A stretch of 32,287 bases of DNA, from positions 1 through 32,287 of the forward strand of contig CAJCBL010000055.1 of assembly GCA_903960515.1 (NCBI GenBank), written 5' to 3'. The DNA comes from an uncultured Verrucomicrobiota bacterium (GTDB lineage Bacteria; Verrucomicrobiota; Verrucomicrobiia; Opitutales; Opitutaceae). The stretch's first letter is position 1, and the number at the start of each line of letters is the position of its first letter. Shown piece by piece: positions 29,488-32,287 of the stretch. The notes beneath the pieces were generated by a model. It was not told where the DNA came from, did not search any database, and saw only the letters and a program-made list of their open reading frames with translations. Both the position numbers and the translations under genes were made by a program.

Positions 29488-31113
29488 ATGAAAGCATTGC
29501 CCGCACCCGACCTTTTGCTCCGCCAGTGGCTTCAAAATCCGCACGCCGCCACGGTCGCGGCCTTCGTGTTTGCCGCCCTTCTTCTCGGCGTCGCCGCGTG
29601 GTTTGTGCTGCGAAATCGTCGCCACAACGAGCCCGGTTTGCGCGCTCCCGCGGCTTTCCTGCTCGCCCTTGGCCTCGCCGGGACCGGTCTGTTTGGCGCG
29701 AGTCGGCTGCCATCGCCATGGGGGCTGATCGTTGGCGGCGGCGTATGCGTGCTCGCCGGGCTGCTGTTTCTATTCGCGGATCATCGCCGCTTCGTGCGCG
29801 ATCCGGCCGGGCGCATCGTGGCCGATCGGTGGCGGATTGTGCTGCGTTTCGCGGGGTTTTCGTGGACGGGCGACAAGGCCAATCGGCACTTCCTCTTCTC
29901 GGGCGACACCGGTTCCGGCAAGACCTCCGGGATGAATGTCCTCCTCGCTGATCTCCTCCGGCGCAATCCCACGCTGGGAGGCGTGCTCCTGGCGAACAAG
30001 GGCGACGAGTGGTTTTATCTCGAATGGCTGGCAAAGAAGTGCGGGCGGGAGGCCGACCTCATTCATCTTCGCCCGCGCCAGATCGGGGAAACCGGACGGT
30101 TTCCACATCGGTTCAACGTGGTGGGCGACCCAAGCCTGCCGTACACCTCGCGGGCCCGCATGCTCGTGGATACGGCCTCCGCCCTGAATCCAAAGGACGA
30201 GAAGAGCTTCTTCAAATCCAAGGGCGCGGCGCACATCGGGCGGGTGTTCGAACTGCTGGACACGCTCGAAAGACCGGTCACGGCCACGAGGGCCTACGAA
30301 CTGCTTTGCTCGGCGTCGGCGATGGCGGAGGCGATCGACAAGATGAGGACCATGGACTATTCCGAGCGTCGCGTCCGCCTGGTGGCGGCTCTGGAACAGA
30401 CTTTCCTCCTCCATGAGGCCAAGGAGCAGCGCGCCGGCGAAATCGGCACGGCGCAGAACTACCTCGAATACCTCGGCACCCCGGAAATCGCCGAGGTCTT
30501 CAGTTCCGACGAGCCCGATACCTGCGCCATCGCCAACGTGGATCAGGGCAAAATCCTCTGCATCGATGTGCCTCAGGACTTCACCACGGAGCGGCAATAC
30601 GTGTTCACCGTCATCAAGCTTCTGCTCTACCGCCACGCTCTGCGGCGCTATGCGCTGCCACTCTGGCAGAAATCCGCCCTCAACCAACTCGTCTTCGTGG
30701 GCGACGAATTTCAGAACGCGATCACGGCGAGCTATGACGGCACGAGCGATTTTAACGTCATCGATCGACTGCGCGATTGCCTGCTCATGCTCATTGTTTC
30801 CGCTCAGGCTTTCGAGTCGATCATTCCGCCCCAGACAAAGGAACAGGCCGAGGTGCTCGCGCTCAACCTGAAGAATCTGGTCATGTACCGGGCCGCTTCG
30901 GAGGCGGATGCCCTGCGGTGCGCCAACGCCCTGGGCAAGCATTGGGTCGAGCGGGCATCGCGGGCGGTGTCGTCGGAACAGACTACGCACACGTATCAGC
31001 GCACGGAGGAATTCCGGATCAAGCCCCATGAATTCCGCAGCCTTCCCGATCACACGGCGGTCGTGCGGCACTGCACCAATGGCTTTCGCAAGGTCTCCCT
31101 CCGGCCGGTCTGA
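29488..31113 (+). CDS. VirD4/TraD-type coupling protein
   Basis: The 541-residue protein links the relaxase-DNA complex to the transfer channel. The start carries hydrophobic helices (TVAAFVFAALLLGVAAWFVL, about 22-41; then about 54-70 and 76-94). The ATPase core follows: Walker A SGDTGSGKTSG (about 138-148), LANKGDEWFYLEW and Walker B QLVFVGDEFQN (about 399-409). A late LIVSAQAFESIIPP segment lies in the place of the TraM-recognition/Q motif, with LKNLVMYRAAS after it. Length is near TrwB (507). It runs opposite to the relaxase operon, with its own promoter region bearing a palindrome. A 93-residue gene follows 32 bp downstream. Confidence 0.9.
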   Translation: MKALPAPDLLLRQWLQNPHAATVAAFVFAALLLGVAAWFVLRNRRHNEPGLRAPAAFLLALGLAGTGLFGASRLPSPWGLIVGGGVCVLAGLLFLFADHRRFVRDPAGRIVADRWRIVLRFAGFSWTGDKANRHFLFSGDTGSGKTSGMNVLLADLLRRNPTLGGVLLANKGDEWFYLEWLAKKCGREADLIHLRPRQIGETGRFPHRFNVVGDPSLPYTSRARMLVDTASALNPKDEKSFFKSKGAAHIGRVFELLDTLERPVTATRAYELLCSASAMAEAIDKMRTMDYSERRVRLVAALEQTFLLHEAKEQRAGEIGTAQNYLEYLGTPEIAEVFSSDEPDTCAIANVDQGKILCIDVPQDFTTERQYVFTVIKLLLYRHALRRYALPLWQKSALNQLVFVGDEFQNAITASYDGTSDFNVIDRLRDCLLMLIVSAQAFESIIPPQTKEQAEVLALNLKNLVMYRAASEADALRCANALGKHWVERASRAVSSEQTTHTYQRTEEFRIKPHEFRSLPDHTAVVRHCTNGFRKVSLRPV

Positions 31114-31145
31114 TCCGGCTCAACTGTCGCCAATAACCAATCAAG

Positions 31146-31427
31146 ATGAACCCAAATCAGACACCTGGAATCGATCTACCGACCATGCTCGCCCTACGCA
31201 AAGAACAAGGCATCGAGGCGCTGAAGACCATCACCGACCGGCTGCGCGTGCAGGACATGGGCCCGGCCGACCACATCTACACCAAGCACGAAGTGAAGGC
31301 GTTTCTGGAAACCGGCGACGTCAAGGCCGCCGAGGAAATCCTGAAGCGGGCCGCCGAACGGCTGACCTTCTGGGAACGCGAGTCGGTGCGGATGTCGCGG
31401 GAACGCGGCCAAAGGATGAGGTGGTGA
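31146..31427 (+). CDS. Small unknown protein downstream of the coupling-protein gene
   Basis: The 93-residue protein is charged and helical: LPTMLALRKEQGIEALKTIT (about 11-30), then RLRVQDMGPADHIYTKHEVK (about 33-52), VKAAEEILKRAAERLTFWER, and a basic end. There is no signal peptide or membrane helix. It follows the coupling-protein gene by 32 bp in the same direction and is probably co-transcribed. No family is recognised. Its central segment is partly repeated at 31695-31762, which looks like a duplicated fragment. Confidence 0.65.
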   Translation: MNPNQTPGIDLPTMLALRKEQGIEALKTITDRLRVQDMGPADHIYTKHEVKAFLETGDVKAAEEILKRAAERLTFWERESVRMSRERGQRMRW

Positions 31428-31591
31428 GGGTGAAGGCAGAACGCAGATTGCAGAAGGCTGAATGGGATAGGCCACGATGGCGCAACGAGGCGACATGGCG
31501 GGTGCAGTAGCTCGACCAGTGGATAGACCGGCAGGCATTGATCGGGGCGGGTGGCGAGGGCAGGTCGGGCGAGGGGAGTCGCCGGAGCTCC

Positions 31592-31612
31592 GCGGGTCGG
31601 CTCCCGACCCGC
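31592..31612. repeat. Perfect 9-bp hairpin
   Basis: GCGGGTCGG and CCGACCCGC pair around the 3-base loop CTC. No T-tract follows, so a structural or attenuation role is more likely than a standard terminator. Confidence 0.6.
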
Positions 31613-31641
31613 AGCCACGCCCCGCGCTGCGCCGGGCCTAT

Positions 31642-31658
31642 TTGGGGCTGCGCCCCAA
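31642..31658. repeat. Perfect 7-bp hairpin
   Basis: TTGGGGC and GCCCCAA pair around TGC, about 30 bp after the hairpin at 31592-31612. Confidence 0.6.
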
Positions 31659-31694
31659 GCCCTAATCTCCTCCCTTCCCTCGCGATGAGCACCC

Positions 31695-31770
31695 TTGAAC
31701 CGGCTGCGCGTAGACGGTATGGGCCCGGCCGACCGCCTTCCGACCAAACGCGAGGTGAAAGCGGGAATTG
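31695..31770 (+). pseudogene. Partial duplicate of the 31146 gene
   Basis: The reading NRLRVDGMGPADRLPTKREV resembles residues 32-51 of the 31146 product (DRLRVQDMGPADHIYTKHEV). Blocks such as CCGGCTGCGCGT and ATGGGCCCGGCCGACC are shared exactly. Upstream, an ATG at 31685 is out of frame with it. Downstream the similarity ends after GAGGTGAAAGCG, and the frame runs into sequence antisense to the leftward gene at 31906. It is probably a broken copy. Confidence 0.45.
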
Positions 31771-31905
31771 CTGTGACGATGACCCCTTCGTGCCGAGTTT
31801 GGAGAGATCTTGATGGGAACGTTGTCGGTTTCGCGTTCACCATCTCGAACAACCGCGAGGACAGGATTGTCTGTCCGTATTGCCGCCCAAGCCGAAGTGA
31901 GGCCG

Positions 31906-32262
31906 TCACGCAGCAGGAGGCTTTGGGGACCGTAGGCGCTCCGCGGCGGCGAAGGCTTCCTCGACCAAGCCCCGCAGATTGTCGGGCAGGGCGCTGGTGT
32001 CCGGCCTAGCCTTGTTCCACTCCGCCCATTGGGCATCCGTAAGCTGGTAGAAACGGATACGCTTGTCCCAGGTCTTGAGGAGCACGAGGCCCTCTTTGAG
32101 TTCGGCGGTGGTTGTGCGCCCGGTGGGTGGCACGCCGTAAAGCACCGGCCTCTCGGGGCCAGAATAGAGGAGGATGTGCCGAGTGCAGGGACTGCCTTGT
32201 TGCTCTGGGCCGAAGTGCAGGATGTAGCGCTTGCCGCAGCGCTGGTTGTGAATGAGGGGCAT
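31906..32262 (-). CDS. Unknown protein, 118 residues
   Basis: The protein reads as a soluble, basic-start product: MPLIHNQRCGKRYILHFGPE, then HILLYSGPERPVLYGVP (about 29-45), TAELKEGLVLLKTWDKRIRF (about 52-71) and a helical end with ALPDNLRGLVEEAFAAAERL. Three beta-like segments followed by a helix suggest a small compact fold, but I recognise no family. It points left, convergent with the genes after the coupling protein, and overlaps the 3' end of a rightward frame that I regard as non-coding. No ribosome site is visible. The gene is complete within the window. Confidence 0.55.
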   Translation of the reverse strand: MPLIHNQRCGKRYILHFGPEQQGSPCTRHILLYSGPERPVLYGVPPTGRTTTAELKEGLVLLKTWDKRIRFYQLTDAQWAEWNKARPDTSALPDNLRGLVEEAFAAAERLRSPKPPAA

Positions 32263-32287
32263 GCGCGGCGCCCGGAAAGCGCGCGTG

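Larger units (their letters stand above)
31428..31694. other. Structured GC-rich intergenic stretch
   Basis: No gene is seen. Two perfect hairpins occur: GCGGGTCGG / CCGACCCGC around CTC at 31592-31612, and TTGGGGC / GCCCCAA around TGC at 31642-31658. The second has no T-run after it. The style resembles the GC-rich regions at 9.5-11.2 kb. Confidence 0.5.

Noticed and set aside
29770-31071. 433-codon leftward frame antisense to the coupling-protein gene
   Set aside because: Shadow of the VirD4/TraD gene, which carries clear Walker A and B motifs.
31771-32009. Rightward continuation of the duplicated fragment
   Set aside because: Mostly antisense to the leftward 31906-32262 gene, and the similarity to the 31146 product has already ended.
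1-32287. CRISPR array, tRNA or rRNA genes, and an integrase
   Set aside because: No regularly spaced repeats, no cloverleaf or rRNA sequence recognised by eye, and no tyrosine or serine recombinase motifs, so element type and attachment sites cannot be set.

Overview
High-GC bacterial DNA carrying most of a conjugative element (an integrative element or a plasmid), joined to a cargo/defence region. No rRNA, tRNA, integrase or replication gene is visible. The small conserved unknown proteins and the mix of MobF relaxase and VirB-order transfer genes make me think of Verrucomicrobiota (Opitutaceae-like). That is an impression, not something the sequence proves.

Left part (1-9.5 kb): the right end of an IS21-family element (3' end of istA, complete istB) lies against a DUF4143-type ATPase gene that has lost its N-terminal ATPase half. 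Next come an orphan YjjJ-type HipA kinase behind an AT-rich, repeat-bearing promoter; a WYL regulator followed by a cyclic-phosphate-processing receiver (cREC) protein and a small unknown protein; a small CxxC protein; and an AT-richer PD-(D/E)XK nuclease. A leftward cluster follows, with a tiny unknown gene, a DnaQ-like exonuclease, a tandem-repeat CxxC protein and a membrane protein.

Middle (9.5-13.4 kb): about 1.1 kb of very GC-rich DNA with no convincing gene, then two small element-type genes (one unknown, one DUF6573-like), each with a textbook intrinsic terminator. After them comes a leftward YhcG/DUF1016 nuclease gene with an in-frame stop near its start and two palindromes inside its coding sequence, then a tiny coiled-coil gene.

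Right part (13.5-32.3 kb): a leftward transfer cluster that, read 5' to 3', runs MobF relaxase, small unknown, VirB2-like pilin, VirB3-position protein, VirB4 ATPase, unknown, glycine-zipper lipoprotein, VirB5/TrbJ, small protein, VirB6/TrbL, small VirB7-position protein, VirB8, VirB9-position protein, VirB10, lipoprotein, ClpB-D2-like AAA+ ATPase and a LuxR-type regulator. The order matches the VirB2-VirB10 order, but the VirB11 position holds the ClpB-like AAA+ protein. A VirD4/TraD coupling protein and small genes diverge to the right.

A near-perfect palindrome (core arms CCTACCG / CGGTAGG) occurs four times: before the pilin operon, twice between relaxase and coupling-protein genes, and in degenerate form before yhcG. 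It is the best candidate for a shared, undescribed regulatory or structural element here.
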